From Candidatus Enterococcus testudinis (GTDB lineage: Bacteria > Bacillota > Bacilli > Lactobacillales > Enterococcaceae), in the NCBI RefSeq assembly GCF_002140915.1, contig NZ_NGKU01000001.1, forward strand, positions 2,116,738 through 2,180,737: DNA of 64,000 nucleotides, in the 5' to 3' direction. The notes below the pieces were generated by a model that did not search any database, had not been told where the DNA came from, and saw only the letters and a program-made list of their open reading frames with translations. Shown one piece after another: positions 17,335 through 25,923 of this stretch. Every line of letters starts with the position of its first letter. Position 1 is the first letter of the stretch. Position numbers and translations under genes: made by a program.

Positions 17335-18144
17335 ATGACATTCAAGCAAGTTTTAAAAACTGCCTTTTTGCATATTTCACTTTTGAAGTTTATTAGTAAG
17401 ACGGATTTTTCTAAAGTGATTGCTATTTTGCTAGGGGCGACTGTTCTATTGGCTATCCCTACTACTTTACAAGTGACCGATATTTTCCGCGATGTCCAAG
17501 CCGACAGTCAAGAAATTGCCCAGACCATTCCTGATTTTACGATTGTTGATGACCAATTGCAAGCTTCAGATGATGCTGAAGGATTTATATATCAAACCGA
17601 TTCGATCATCTTCACCTTTGATCCTCAGGGGAAAAGAACACCGAACGATGTAGCTGCAGATGTGACTGGCTCCACGATTGCGGTCGGCTTATTGAAAGAT
17701 CAACTGATCATCTATCTGCCCTCTTCTGGCCTATCTGATTCTCTACTGGATTCCAATCAACTTGACTTTGACTACAATGAACCTGCTTTGAGAAATTTAA
17801 ACGGGACAGCAATCAGAGAGGCTCTTGCCAATCAATCGATTCCTTGGCTCATTAAAATCGTCATCTTTATCGTCGCGCTATACCCTACTTTCCTAAGTTT
17901 GGTCGTTACATTGATTATGGGTACATGCATAGCGACAATTTATACCAAGTTGAAGATGCTTCCTTTTTCGTTTTTTGAAAATCTAAAGATGTTGATTGTC
18001 AGTGCAGCACTCCCTTGTTTGATTAGTGTGCTCGCCCAATTATTCCTGCCTTCTTTTGATCGTTCCACCTTTATTTTATTCGCTTCTTTATTTTTGTTTA
18101 CCCAAGGTGTCAAACACACCCCTAAAGTAGATAGCTATCACTAA
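17335..18144 (+). CDS. DUF1189-like membrane protein
   Basis: A 269-residue membrane protein. One segment lies near the N-terminus (about 28-48), followed by an extracellular domain of about 120 residues (50-170), then three or four hydrophobic segments (about 172-262). The layout and opening (FKQVLKTAFLHISLLKFISK) match the DUF1189 family, which has no known function. The ATG follows AAGGAG by 10 nt. It is a single gene with a clear promoter and terminator. Confidence 0.7.
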   Translation: MTFKQVLKTAFLHISLLKFISKTDFSKVIAILLGATVLLAIPTTLQVTDIFRDVQADSQEIAQTIPDFTIVDDQLQASDDAEGFIYQTDSIIFTFDPQGKRTPNDVAADVTGSTIAVGLLKDQLIIYLPSSGLSDSLLDSNQLDFDYNEPALRNLNGTAIREALANQSIPWLIKIVIFIVALYPTFLSLVVTLIMGTCIATIYTKLKMLPFSFFENLKMLIVSAALPCLISVLAQLFLPSFDRSTFILFASLFLFTQGVKHTPKVDSYH

Positions 18145-18148
18145 ACGT

Positions 18149-18186
18149 TACCATGTTCAATCTTTTGAGCATGGTATTTTTTTATT
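18149..18186 (+). terminator. Terminator after the DUF1189-like gene
   Basis: ACCATGTTCAA pairs with TTGAGCATGGT (one G-U) around TCTT, followed by eight T after an A. Confidence 0.9.
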
Positions 18187-18219
18187 TGTCTGCTACACTA
18201 ATGATAAGGAGGGATTGGG

Positions 18220-19173
18220 ATGACAAAGATTATTTTAGCAACAAGAGCATTTCGAGAAGAATTTTATCAACAAATCAAGACAATCGCACCTGACTATCAA
18301 ATTGTTGTTGATAACGGGCAAACGTCTTTCGAATGGGATCAGGTCGCTGTGACAATTGGATGGAAACATGCGTGGGAAAAAGATTTATTGACCAAGGATA
18401 GCCATTTGGCTTGGGTTCAATCCATCTCAGCTGGAGTTGATACATTACCCTTAGACGCATTTGCACAGCAACATGTCCTCGTTTCGAATGGCAGCGGGAT
18501 TCACGCTCAGTCAATCACTGACCATTTATTGGCATTGCTTTTTATGGAGAATCGCGGGATTTTCGATGCGATCCACTTACAACAACAACAAAAATGGGCC
18601 CCGGATGCGATTCCTTATGCCAAATTAGCAGACAAACGGATTCTGATCGTTGGTACCGGACAGATTGGGCAGCAATTAGCCAAATCACTGATGTTCTTTG
18701 GTGTCCAACCGAACGGCATCAATACTAGCGGCCATGCTGTTGAAGGTTTTACCGAAACTTACCCGCTCGCAGACTTGTTTCCACAGGCCAGCAAAGCTGA
18801 TTATGTCATCAATATTTTGCCATTGACTGACGAAACCACGCATTTGTACAATCAAGATTTCTTTGACCAATTAAAATCAACTGCCTCATTTTATAACGTT
18901 GGACGGGGACCAAGTGTCGACACCAAGGCGCTGGCAGCAGCTTTAAAAGCCAAACAATTTGCCTTTGCAGCGTTAGATGTCTTTGAGGAAGAACCTTTAC
19001 CAAGTGACGATCCATTATGGTCTGTAGAAAATCTATTGATTACACCTCATATTTCAGGTCATACACCACATTTTCAAAACGCCTTTATGGAGATCTTCCT
19101 TACAAATCTAAATTCTTTCGTTAATGACGGCACATTAAACAAGAATAACATTGATTTATCAAAAGGCTATTAA
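18220..19173 (+). CDS. D-isomer-specific 2-hydroxyacid dehydrogenase family protein
   Basis: A 317-residue NAD(P)-dependent oxidoreductase. The Rossmann fingerprint GTGQIGQQLA is at about 147-156, the catalytic-Arg region reads FYNVGRGPSVDT (about 225-236), and the Glu/His pair lies in LDVFEEEPLPSDDPLW and TPHISGHT (about 258-285). Family members reduce 2-keto acids or act on phosphoglycerate or erythronate-type substrates; the substrate here is not evident. The ATG has AAGGAGGG 8 nt upstream. It is a single-gene unit convergent with the GT2 gene. Confidence 0.88.
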   Translation: MTKIILATRAFREEFYQQIKTIAPDYQIVVDNGQTSFEWDQVAVTIGWKHAWEKDLLTKDSHLAWVQSISAGVDTLPLDAFAQQHVLVSNGSGIHAQSITDHLLALLFMENRGIFDAIHLQQQQKWAPDAIPYAKLADKRILIVGTGQIGQQLAKSLMFFGVQPNGINTSGHAVEGFTETYPLADLFPQASKADYVINILPLTDETTHLYNQDFFDQLKSTASFYNVGRGPSVDTKALAAALKAKQFAFAALDVFEEEPLPSDDPLWSVENLLITPHISGHTPHFQNAFMEIFLTNLNSFVNDGTLNKNNIDLSKGY

Positions 19174-19219
19174 AGCAAAAGAAGGTCTATCAAACCAACC
19201 GCTGATAGACCTTCTTGCT
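19174..19219. terminator. Bidirectional hairpin between convergent genes
   Basis: AAGAAGGTCTATCA and TGATAGACCTTCTT form a perfect 14-bp stem around a 10-nt loop. T-runs are short on both sides, but the position between two stop codons fits a shared terminator. Confidence 0.75.
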
Positions 19220-20162
19220 ATTTGTGTTCTTTTTGGTCTTGCTCTGTTTCTTTCAAAAAATACAACGGACGATTTTTGGTCTCCAAAAAGATCTTACCGA
19301 TATATTTCCCAATGATTCCCAAGCAGAGTAATTGTAAGCCACCGACAAATAAGAAAATACTCACCATGGATGGCCACCCTGAAGTAGGATCACCCAATAA
19401 AAACGTACGGATGATAATAAAAATCATCGCAATGCCGGATCCAAGACAAGAAAATGCACCGATAAATGAGGCAATATTTAATGGTGTATCCGAAAAATTG
19501 ACGATTCCATCAATAGAATACTGGAATAATTTCCAGAAAGACCACGATGTTTCACCCGCGACCCGTTCAATATTGTCATAAGCAATATATTCCGTCTCAA
19601 ATCCAACCCAGCTAAAAATCCCTTTCGAAAACCGATTGTACTCTGATAATTGCAGAACAGCATCCACCATATTTCGTCGCATCAAGCGAAAATCTCTAGC
19701 GCCGTTAACTAATTGTGTGTCTGCTATCTTATTAATAACATTATAAAAATTGTTTGAGAAGAAACTGCGAATCTTAGGTTCACCTTTACGATCTGCTCTT
19801 CTTGTACCAATACAATCCAATTCTGAATTTCGATACAATCGTTCAAACATTTCTGGCAGCAATGTTGGTGGGTCTTGAAGGTCCGCATCCATCACTGTGA
19901 CAAAGTCACCTTTTGCCGCTTGTAGACCTGCATATAGAGCAGCTTCTTTACCAAAATTTCTTGAAAAAGATAAGTAACGAACACGATCAGGATTCTTCTT
20001 AAACAATTCACGTAAAACAGTAAGTGTTTGATCTGAAGACCCGTCATTTACAAAAATATATTCAAATGGCATATTTACTAAAGGTCTTACTTTTTCTGTT
20101 TCTGCAAAAAAAAGAGGCAAACTTGCTTCTTCATTAAAACATGGGACAATAATCGATAACAT
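19218..20162 (-). CDS. Membrane-bound GT2 glycosyltransferase (DPM1/GtrB-like)
   Basis: A 314-residue family 2 glycosyltransferase. The GT-A core covers about 1-225 with IIVPCFNEE, NDGSSDQT, MDADLQDPP (the metal-binding DxD-type block) and ARDFRLMRR. Two membrane segments follow (about 228-256 and 265-290). Proteins of this kind transfer a sugar from a nucleotide donor to undecaprenyl phosphate, which a GtrA-type partner then flips. The start is set at ATG 20162 because AGGAG lies 8 nt upstream; an earlier GTG would add seven residues that overlap the ribosome site. Confidence 0.92.
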   Translation of the reverse strand: MLSIIVPCFNEEASLPLFFAETEKVRPLVNMPFEYIFVNDGSSDQTLTVLRELFKKNPDRVRYLSFSRNFGKEAALYAGLQAAKGDFVTVMDADLQDPPTLLPEMFERLYRNSELDCIGTRRADRKGEPKIRSFFSNNFYNVINKIADTQLVNGARDFRLMRRNMVDAVLQLSEYNRFSKGIFSWVGFETEYIAYDNIERVAGETSWSFWKLFQYSIDGIVNFSDTPLNIASFIGAFSCLGSGIAMIFIIIRTFLLGDPTSGWPSMVSIFLFVGGLQLLCLGIIGKYIGKIFLETKNRPLYFLKETEQDQKEHK

Positions 20163-20216
20163 GTATTCATCTCCTGACAACACGAGTGCAAATATACACT
20201 CATTTTAACACAATCT

Positions 20217-20516
20217 TTATTCTTTTATTTCAATAAATTTATAATCTGGCTCATCTAACGTTTGATCGTAACCAACCTCTAGGTCATACCCTTTAAAGAA
20301 CCATTCATCTGTTTCATCGATAAAAAACACTAGATCGTCAATCTTTTTTTCAACAATCGTCCGTTCTGGCTTGTCCACAGACATACCTACCGAAAAACCG
20401 TCATGGACTTGTGTTTTACCATAAATTTTTCCAAAAAAACGTACACCGCGTCCTTCATCTACAACCAATTCTTTTTTGAACCACGTCAACGCTTCAGGGG
20501 TCACTGTTAATTCCAT
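20217..20516 (-). CDS. HesB-like (YneR-type) protein without cysteines
   Basis: A 99-residue small protein with the fold pattern of the HesB/IscA family: LTVTPEALTWFKKELV at the start and VFFIDETDEWFFKGYDLEV later. It lacks all three cysteines of the Fe-S carrier IscA, as in the YneR subgroup, so it is unlikely to bind a cluster in the same way. Its function is unknown. It starts 12 nt after the KtrA stop, with its AGGAG site overlapping that stop codon, so it is cotranslated with KtrA. Confidence 0.75.
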   Translation of the reverse strand: MELTVTPEALTWFKKELVVDEGRGVRFFGKIYGKTQVHDGFSVGMSVDKPERTIVEKKIDDLVFFIDETDEWFFKGYDLEVGYDQTLDEPDYKFIEIKE

Positions 20517-20528
20517 TTTATACCACTC

Positions 20529-21197
20529 CTAATCATTCATATGTTCATCCAGGATATCCACATCATCTGTATTGCCAATCACCAATAAGTTATCGTTTTC
20601 CCGAACCAATGCGTCAGCGGCAGGGGATACGATTACTTGTCCTGGACCACGACGGATCGCCACCACAGTCAATCCGTATTTTTGACGAAAATTTAAATCT
20701 AATAACGTTTTGTTAAAGAATCTTGGATTGGACACGCGAATCTCTGCCAACGAGAATTCATCAGAAAGCTCGATATAATCCAAAATATTTTTCGAGACCA
20801 AATTGTGCGCAATCCGAATCCCCATATCTCTTTCGGGATGCACCACGCGGTCGGCGCCTAGTTTTTCTAATACCCGGGCATGATACTCATTCTGAGCCTT
20901 GGCTAAAATATTGGGCACGCCCATTTCTTTGACCATCAAAGTGACCAGAATGCTTGCTTGAATATCTTCACCGATCGCCACGATCACATGATCAAAATTA
21001 CGAATGCCCAATGAACGCAAGGTCATTTCATCTTGAGCATTCCCCACGACCGCATGCGTCGCAATATTCATATATTCATTGACTCGGTCTTCGTTGCTGT
21101 CGATTGCCAAGACCTCTTGACCTGATTCTATCAAGGTACGGCAGATACTGCCACCAAAACGTCCTAGACCAATAATTGCATAATTTTGTTTCACCAT
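20529..21197 (-). CDS. ktrA: KtrA/TrkA-type potassium uptake regulatory protein
   Basis: A 222-residue cytosolic RCK protein. The N-terminal NAD/nucleotide-binding half begins YAIIGLGRFGGSICRTL (about 5-21) with an acidic residue closing the second strand (AIDSNEDRV). The C-terminal TrkA-C domain covers about 140-222. It gates a KtrB/TrkH-type potassium channel in response to nucleotides such as ATP or c-di-AMP; no ktrB is in the window. The start is set at ATG 21197 with AAAGGAG 5 nt upstream. Confidence 0.9.
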   Translation of the reverse strand: MVKQNYAIIGLGRFGGSICRTLIESGQEVLAIDSNEDRVNEYMNIATHAVVGNAQDEMTLRSLGIRNFDHVIVAIGEDIQASILVTLMVKEMGVPNILAKAQNEYHARVLEKLGADRVVHPERDMGIRIAHNLVSKNILDYIELSDEFSLAEIRVSNPRFFNKTLLDLNFRQKYGLTVVAIRRGPGQVIVSPAADALVRENDNLLVIGNTDDVDILDEHMND

Positions 21198-21236
21198 TAA
21201 CGCTCCTTTGCATGACAAATCAATTATAAGTATAAC

Positions 21237-21267
21237 AAAAACCTCCTCGACTGACCATGAGGAGGTG
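21237..21267 (-). terminator. Terminator after liaR
   Basis: ACCTCCTC and GAGGAGGT pair around a 10-nt loop, followed by TTTTTG on the minus strand. It separates the lia operon from ktrA. Confidence 0.85.
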
Positions 21268-21280
21268 TTTAAAAGGATAT

Positions 21281-21910
21281 TTATTTGATCAGACCATGTT
21301 TAAAGGCATAAATCGTCGCTTGCGTACGGTCTTCCACTTCTAATTTGGACAAAATGTTCGACACATGGGTTTTGACTGTTTTCAGTGTAATGAATAAGGC
21401 ATCGGCAATTTCTTGGTTGCTGCGGCCTTCTGCAATCAACAGCAGCACCTCTTGCTCCCGATTGGTCAAATCATGGTGTAAAATCGGCGTCCGATTGGTC
21501 AAGCGGTCCATCATCTTCGTGGTTACTTCCGGCTCTAAGACTCGCTCCCCTCGTTGTGTCGCCCGTATAGCTTCTGCAATCTCATGAGCAGTCGATGTTT
21601 TAAGCAAATACCCCGCAGCGCCGGCTTCTATGGCAGGGTAGACTTTTTCATCATCAATGAAACTCGTCACAATGATGATTTTGGCTTCTGGCCATTCTTT
21701 CAATATCGCTTTGGTTGATTCGATGCCATCCATCTCATCCATGACAAGATCCATCAATATTACGTCTGGTTTTAACGCCATTGCCTGCTCATACCCAATT
21801 CGACCATTTTCTGCTTCGCCAATCACTTCTATATCATCTTGGATCGATAAGTAAGAAGATACCCCTAAACGAACCATTTCATGATCATCTACTAACAACA
21901 CTTGAATCAT
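21281..21910 (-). CDS. liaR: Response regulator LiaR (NarL/FixJ family)
   Basis: A 209-residue response regulator. The receiver domain (about 2-120) has the acidic pair in VDDHE and the phospho-acceptor Asp in [14 protein letters not shown] (about 54). The LuxR-type helix-turn-helix is at about 145-205 ([26 protein letters not shown]...[11 protein letters not shown]). In enterococci LiaFSR responds to envelope damage, and mutations in it change daptomycin susceptibility. The gene follows liaS by 3 nt with its GGAGG site inside the liaS end; it is the last gene of the operon. Confidence 0.95.
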   Translation of the reverse strand: MIQVLLVDDHEMVRLGVSSYLSIQDDIEVIGEAENGRIGYEQAMALKPDVILMDLVMDEMDGIESTKAILKEWPEAKIIIVTSFIDDEKVYPAIEAGAAGYLLKTSTAHEIAEAIRATQRGERVLEPEVTTKMMDRLTNRTPILHHDLTNREQEVLLLIAEGRSNQEIADALFITLKTVKTHVSNILSKLEVEDRTQATIYAFKHGLIK

Positions 21911-21913
21911 TTC

Positions 21914-22981
21914 TTACGCCTCCTTCAACAATGGCACTTTGATTTCGATACTTGTTCCCTGATTTTTGAAACTAATGATTTTTAATGTGCCGCCTACTGC
22001 ACTGATTCGTTCTCTAATATTCATCAACCCATAACTGCCTGCTTTTTGATTCTCGGCATCAAAACCAACGCCATCATCAATGACCCGCAACAAGACATTG
22101 TTGTCGATGCGATGTAGATATACTTCTAATTCAGCTGCTTTGGCATGTCGCAACGTATTGGACAGTAACTCTTGGATCACTCGAAACAACTGATCTTCAA
22201 TTGAGCTTAGCATAGTAAACTCTTCAATATCCCATTTTAAGGAAATTTTTATTTTCGTTTCTAACTCTTTTAATAATTGCTCAATACCTTGTTTTAATGT
22301 CTTGCCTTCAAGGGTCACTGGTCGCAAATGAAGCAACAATGCCCGCATTTCTGATTGAGACGCATTGATAATATCTGTGACCAGCGCCAACTGTTTCTTT
22401 TGGCTTTCTGGTGCATCATTGCGGATAGCCTGCTCATTCAAAGCTGACATCATCATCATCGCGGCAAATAACTGCTGAGAAACTGAATCATGCAATTCTC
22501 TTGCCAGACGATGCCGCTCTGCTTCTAAAATCTGTTCTTTGGTTTGCCCATCAACGAATTGCGGTCTTGCATTCAACTGCTGCAATTCAAGGGATGTTTG
22601 TTTCATTTTTTCTTGAATACTGCTGATATCGTGATCAACATCCGCAATCAAGCGGTTTTCTGCTGCATGGGGAATCGGCATGTCCAATAACGGACTATCA
22701 AAATTTCCACTAGCCAACAAACGCAGTTTTTCTTCAATCGGTCCATACTGACGACTCCGAAAGTAAGAAATCGAAATAAATACCACTAAACCAATCAACA
22801 TTGACAGCACCAAGACATGAAAAACAATTGGGACAAAGAACAATTTGATTTGAAATACCTCAACGAGCCAATTTTCCTTGCCGCTGGCATATAAATAAGA
22901 AAAGAGCATGAAGTTCAACATAAAGAAGCTAGCCAAGCCAGTATAAAAGGCGATCATCCCTCGAGAAAATTTAGTGATCAT
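21914..22981 (-). CDS. liaS: Sensor histidine kinase LiaS
   Basis: A 355-residue intramembrane-type sensor kinase. Two membrane segments (about 10-32 and 45-70) enclose a very short extracellular loop, as expected for a kinase controlled by a membrane partner (LiaF) rather than by direct ligand binding. The HisKA_3 dimerisation domain has the phospho-acceptor His in RLARELHDSVSQQLFA (about 160-175), and the ATPase domain ends with GSYGLMNIRERISAVGG. The ATG overlaps the LiaF stop by 4 nt, with GAGGTGAT upstream. Confidence 0.95.
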   Translation of the reverse strand: MITKFSRGMIAFYTGLASFFMLNFMLFSYLYASGKENWLVEVFQIKLFFVPIVFHVLVLSMLIGLVVFISISYFRSRQYGPIEEKLRLLASGNFDSPLLDMPIPHAAENRLIADVDHDISSIQEKMKQTSLELQQLNARPQFVDGQTKEQILEAERHRLARELHDSVSQQLFAAMMMMSALNEQAIRNDAPESQKKQLALVTDIINASQSEMRALLLHLRPVTLEGKTLKQGIEQLLKELETKIKISLKWDIEEFTMLSSIEDQLFRVIQELLSNTLRHAKAAELEVYLHRIDNNVLLRVIDDGVGFDAENQKAGSYGLMNIRERISAVGGTLKIISFKNQGTSIEIKVPLLKEA

Positions 22982-23709
22982 ACACGTATCACCTCTAAAT
23001 CACCGACGATCGTATTCGTCAAAATCTTTAAGCGACGATTGTTTTCGCTATAATCAGTGCTGTAGATCGTGACTCTTTCATTTCTTAAACCAGTCTGTTC
23101 TCCTTCAAATATCACATTACCGATAAACGTGCTATGTTCCAATTGAATGGCTACACCAGCTGGGACCAGTATTCTCGTTCGGCCAAAGCCTTTACGAACG
23201 ATCACCGCATTTTCTTTCTTAGGTAATAATGTATTGCCTAAGTCAATGATCGTATCTCCAGTCAGGATATCCAAGTTGATATCATCCCATTCATACACTT
23301 GGCTGCCTATCCGTTCATTGCCGATCCATTGCTGTTTTCTTCTTTTGGGCTGATTTGTTTTGGGCTCTTGTGTCTCAACGATGATCATCTGTTTTTTGCG
23401 CCAAAATGAATGTTTGGTAAAATCAACGCCTGTCAACTCAACCCCTTTTAAGCCAATAAACAAAACGGCAAAAATCAGCATCAACCATAACGCAGGACTG
23501 TTGACTAAACTAACAAAGATGGCGATCAATCCAGAAACCATCAAAAAATTGGTAAAATTACTTTTTCGTTCACGTCGCTGCACAAGTACCAAACAGATGA
23601 TACCCATGATCAGTAAAAAGAGTAGTGGTGGATTTGATAATATCTGCCACATCGCAAATAACAAAAGCAACGCTTCGACGACGAAGAAAAAACGCCAAGG
23701 ACTATTCAT
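22978..23709 (-). CDS. liaF: LiaF, membrane regulator of LiaS
   Basis: A 243-residue protein with an N-terminal block of three or four closely packed membrane segments (about 5-95) and a cytosolic C-terminal domain of the LiaF type (beta-rich, DTIIDLGNTLLPKKENAVIVRKGFGRTRILVPAGVAI). LiaF holds LiaS in check in unstressed cells. The start is set at ATG 23709 because GGAGGAGGAA precedes it; the earlier frame start would include this ribosome site. First gene of the liaFSR operon, with two palindromes upstream. Confidence 0.93.
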   Translation of the reverse strand: MNSPWRFFFVVEALLLLFAMWQILSNPPLLFLLIMGIICLVLVQRRERKSNFTNFLMVSGLIAIFVSLVNSPALWLMLIFAVLFIGLKGVELTGVDFTKHSFWRKKQMIIVETQEPKTNQPKRRKQQWIGNERIGSQVYEWDDINLDILTGDTIIDLGNTLLPKKENAVIVRKGFGRTRILVPAGVAIQLEHSTFIGNVIFEGEQTGLRNERVTIYSTDYSENNRRLKILTNTIVGDLEVIRV

Positions 23710-23747
23710 GTAAGTTCCTCCTCCTAATGGTTCTCTCTTATCATAAA

Positions 23748-23781
23748 GGATAAACAACATTTATCCATCAGTCTATAGTCC
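23748..23781. promoter_or_regulatory. Tandem palindromes upstream of liaFSR
   Basis: Two symmetric sites lie 38-72 nt before liaF. The first (23748-23766) is GGATAAA-N5-TTTATCC, perfect. The second (23770-23781) is the near palindrome AGTCTATAGTCC. One may be the LiaR operator, since lia operons are usually autoregulated. The E. faecalis LiaR consensus was not checked. Confidence 0.4.
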
Positions 23782-23782
23782 G

Positions 23783-23837
23783 AAAAAAGACCCTGTCAGC
23801 TCTATTTCTCCGACATGAGAAAGAACAGCAGGGTCCA
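23783..23837 (-). terminator. Terminator after greA
   Basis: GGACCCTG pairs with CAGGGTC, with TTTCTC/GAGAAA continuing the stem inside, followed by six T on the minus strand. It ends right at the lia upstream palindromes, insulating liaFSR from greA. Confidence 0.85.
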
Positions 23838-23868
23838 CAAATTTTTCAATTTATTATGTTATCAATCA

Positions 23869-24348
23869 TCAGCTGTTTTTGACTTCAGTGATTTTCACTT
23901 GCATATCGCCACCAGGTGTTGCGATCGTCACTTCATCATTGACTTTCTTGCCAATCAATGCACGAGCGATTGGGGAATCATTGGAAATTTTACCAGAGAA
24001 CGGATCAGCTTCTGCACTACCAACGATCATGTATTCTTCTTCATCGCCATCAGGCAATTCAACAAAAATCACGGTTTTACCGATCGCAACTTCATCAGCA
24101 TCGGCCCCTTCATTGTCGATGATTTCCGCAAAACGAATCATTGTTTCTAATGTTGTGATACGGCCTTCAACAAAGGCTTGTTCATCTTTTGCTGACTCAT
24201 ACTCTGAGTTTTCAGATAGATCGCCAAAGCTGCGGGCAATTTTGATGCGTTCGATAATCTCGCCGCGTTTTACCGTTTTCAATTCTTCTAATTCTTGTTC
24301 TAATTTTTCTTTTCCTTCAAGGGTCATTGGATATACTTTTTCTACCAT
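23869..24348 (-). CDS. greA: Transcript cleavage factor GreA
   Basis: A 159-residue transcription elongation factor that rescues backtracked RNA polymerase. The N-terminal coiled coil (about 8-75) carries the acidic tip [18 protein letters not shown] (about 40-57) that reaches into the polymerase channel. The C-terminal FKBP-like domain has [24 protein letters not shown] (about 112-135). The ATG has AAGGAG 8 nt upstream. It follows mltG, from which it is separated by a hairpin. Confidence 0.97.
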   Translation of the reverse strand: MVEKVYPMTLEGKEKLEQELEELKTVKRGEIIERIKIARSFGDLSENSEYESAKDEQAFVEGRITTLETMIRFAEIIDNEGADADEVAIGKTVIFVELPDGDEEEYMIVGSAEADPFSGKISNDSPIARALIGKKVNDEVTIATPGGDMQVKITEVKNS

Positions 24349-24388
24349 AATTATTTCTCCTTCTAGTAACTTCTAATAAACCGCAAAA

Positions 24389-24430
24389 GGTAATCTTTTG
24401 CGAATAGTCCACAAAAGATTACCATGCTTT
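24389..24430. terminator. Hairpin between mltG and greA
   Basis: GGTAATCTTTTG and CAAAAGATTACC form a perfect 12-bp stem with an 11-nt loop. On the minus strand only TTTTG follows, so some readthrough from mltG into greA is possible. Confidence 0.65.
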
Positions 24431-24462
24431 TTTTTAAATGTAAACCATTAACTGATGAAAAA

Positions 24463-25812
24463 TCAATTTGATGTGTTATTGACATGCTCTTCCACCAATT
24501 GCATATGTTGATCATAGGTTTGAGCAAAATACACTTCTTGCGTTTGGATGTCTGCTACGAAATAGTAGTAATCATTTGCCGTAGGTTCCAACACCGCTTG
24601 TATCGCTTGTTCACTTGGATTGTTGAAAGGACCAGGACCATACCCTGTATTCGAATATAGATTATACGGTGAATCTACAGCAGTGTCCTCATAGGTCACC
24701 AGTTCTTTGTGCTCCCCTAGTGCATACAAGATCGAAATATCTGACTGTAGCGGCATATCGATTGCCAAACGATTGAAAAATACTTGAGCGATATTTTTGC
24801 GGTCATCCTCTTTGCTACCTTCTTTTTCAACCAATGAAGCCAACGTCAAGACTTGTTGCACAGTCATTTCTTTTTGCTTGATTTGATCGTAATACTTCGA
24901 CAGCACAGCATTTGATTTATCAACCATTTGTGTCACTACGTCTTCTAATGTATTACCGGTATAATAATCGTATGTTGCTGGGAACAGATAGCCTTCTAAT
25001 CGATAACGTACACCTTCTGCATCCCCGGCACTTTTAAGCAGATCTGGATAAGCTGTTTCCATTTTTTCAAAGAAGTCATCGCTTTCCATCAAGGCCAAGA
25101 AATCATCTTTAGAAATATTCGTTGCCTCTGCTAAGGCATCCCCGATTTGATCGACATCATAGCCTTCTGGAATCGTTACTTTGGCATCAGATGTAACTGA
25201 ACCTTCCCCATTTTGCAACATAGCACTGATTTCGTCTAAGGTCATACTTGGCGAGAATTGATAGTTACCCGCTTGAAAACCAGTCAAATTATTAAATTTT
25301 GTATAATAGTTAAAAATCATGCCACTCTTGATGACATCATCTTCTTCCAAAATTTCACCAATGGCTTTATTAGAAGAACCGCTAGGAATTTCCACAGACA
25401 CGGTATCTTTGTTGCTGGCATCTAATGGTTGCAAACTAGATGTCACATAGCGGTAAACCGAAAAGCCTAATACACCACCGATCACCAACAAGGCAAGCAC
25501 GACAATCAGAACGATTCGATTCACGATTCGATCTTCTTTTTTTCGTTGCATTTTTCGGCGATTGGCTGATCCTTCTGTTGGAGTGGCTTTTTCTGACACT
25601 GTCGATCGCCTTCTGGCAGTCGATTGCGTTTTATTTCCTCTTGATTGATTACTTGTATTGTCTTTATTCATCGCTGATTCAATCTCCTGTTGCGTTTGAA
25701 TCGGTTGATTCTCCAATCCACCGTCATTTGTTTCTTCGTTTGATCGAGAATTGTTCAAAGCACCTAGTACTTCGTCTTTAAAAGATTGCTCTTCTGGATG
25801 TTGTTTACTCAA
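24463..25812 (-). CDS. mltG: Endolytic murein transglycosylase MltG
   Basis: A 449-residue inner-membrane lytic transglycosylase that cuts nascent glycan strands. The cytoplasmic N-terminus (about 1-95) is long, low-complexity and charged, as in streptococcal MltG; one membrane segment follows (about 99-121). The YceG domain covers about 190-435, with a LysM-like part (TIPEGYDVDQIGDALAE) and the catalytic Glu in ASLVEKEGSKEDDRKNIAQVFFNRL. The SDISILYALG and SPYNLYSNTGYGPGPFNNP segments are typical. The start codon is TTG at 25812, with AGGAGG 7 nt upstream. It acts with PBP2B-type elongation machinery. Confidence 0.94.
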   Translation of the reverse strand: MSKQHPEEQSFKDEVLGALNNSRSNEETNDGGLENQPIQTQQEIESAMNKDNTSNQSRGNKTQSTARRRSTVSEKATPTEGSANRRKMQRKKEDRIVNRIVLIVVLALLVIGGVLGFSVYRYVTSSLQPLDASNKDTVSVEIPSGSSNKAIGEILEEDDVIKSGMIFNYYTKFNNLTGFQAGNYQFSPSMTLDEISAMLQNGEGSVTSDAKVTIPEGYDVDQIGDALAEATNISKDDFLALMESDDFFEKMETAYPDLLKSAGDAEGVRYRLEGYLFPATYDYYTGNTLEDVVTQMVDKSNAVLSKYYDQIKQKEMTVQQVLTLASLVEKEGSKEDDRKNIAQVFFNRLAIDMPLQSDISILYALGEHKELVTYEDTAVDSPYNLYSNTGYGPGPFNNPSEQAIQAVLEPTANDYYYFVADIQTQEVYFAQTYDQHMQLVEEHVNNTSN

Positions 25813-25923
25813 AACAACTCCTCCTAACTTTCGTAATACTGGCTTGTACCATTATACACGAAAGTTTAGGGGAGTAAAACGATTTTTACAAACCTAAATG
25901 TTTTTTAGGAATAGGGATTACTT

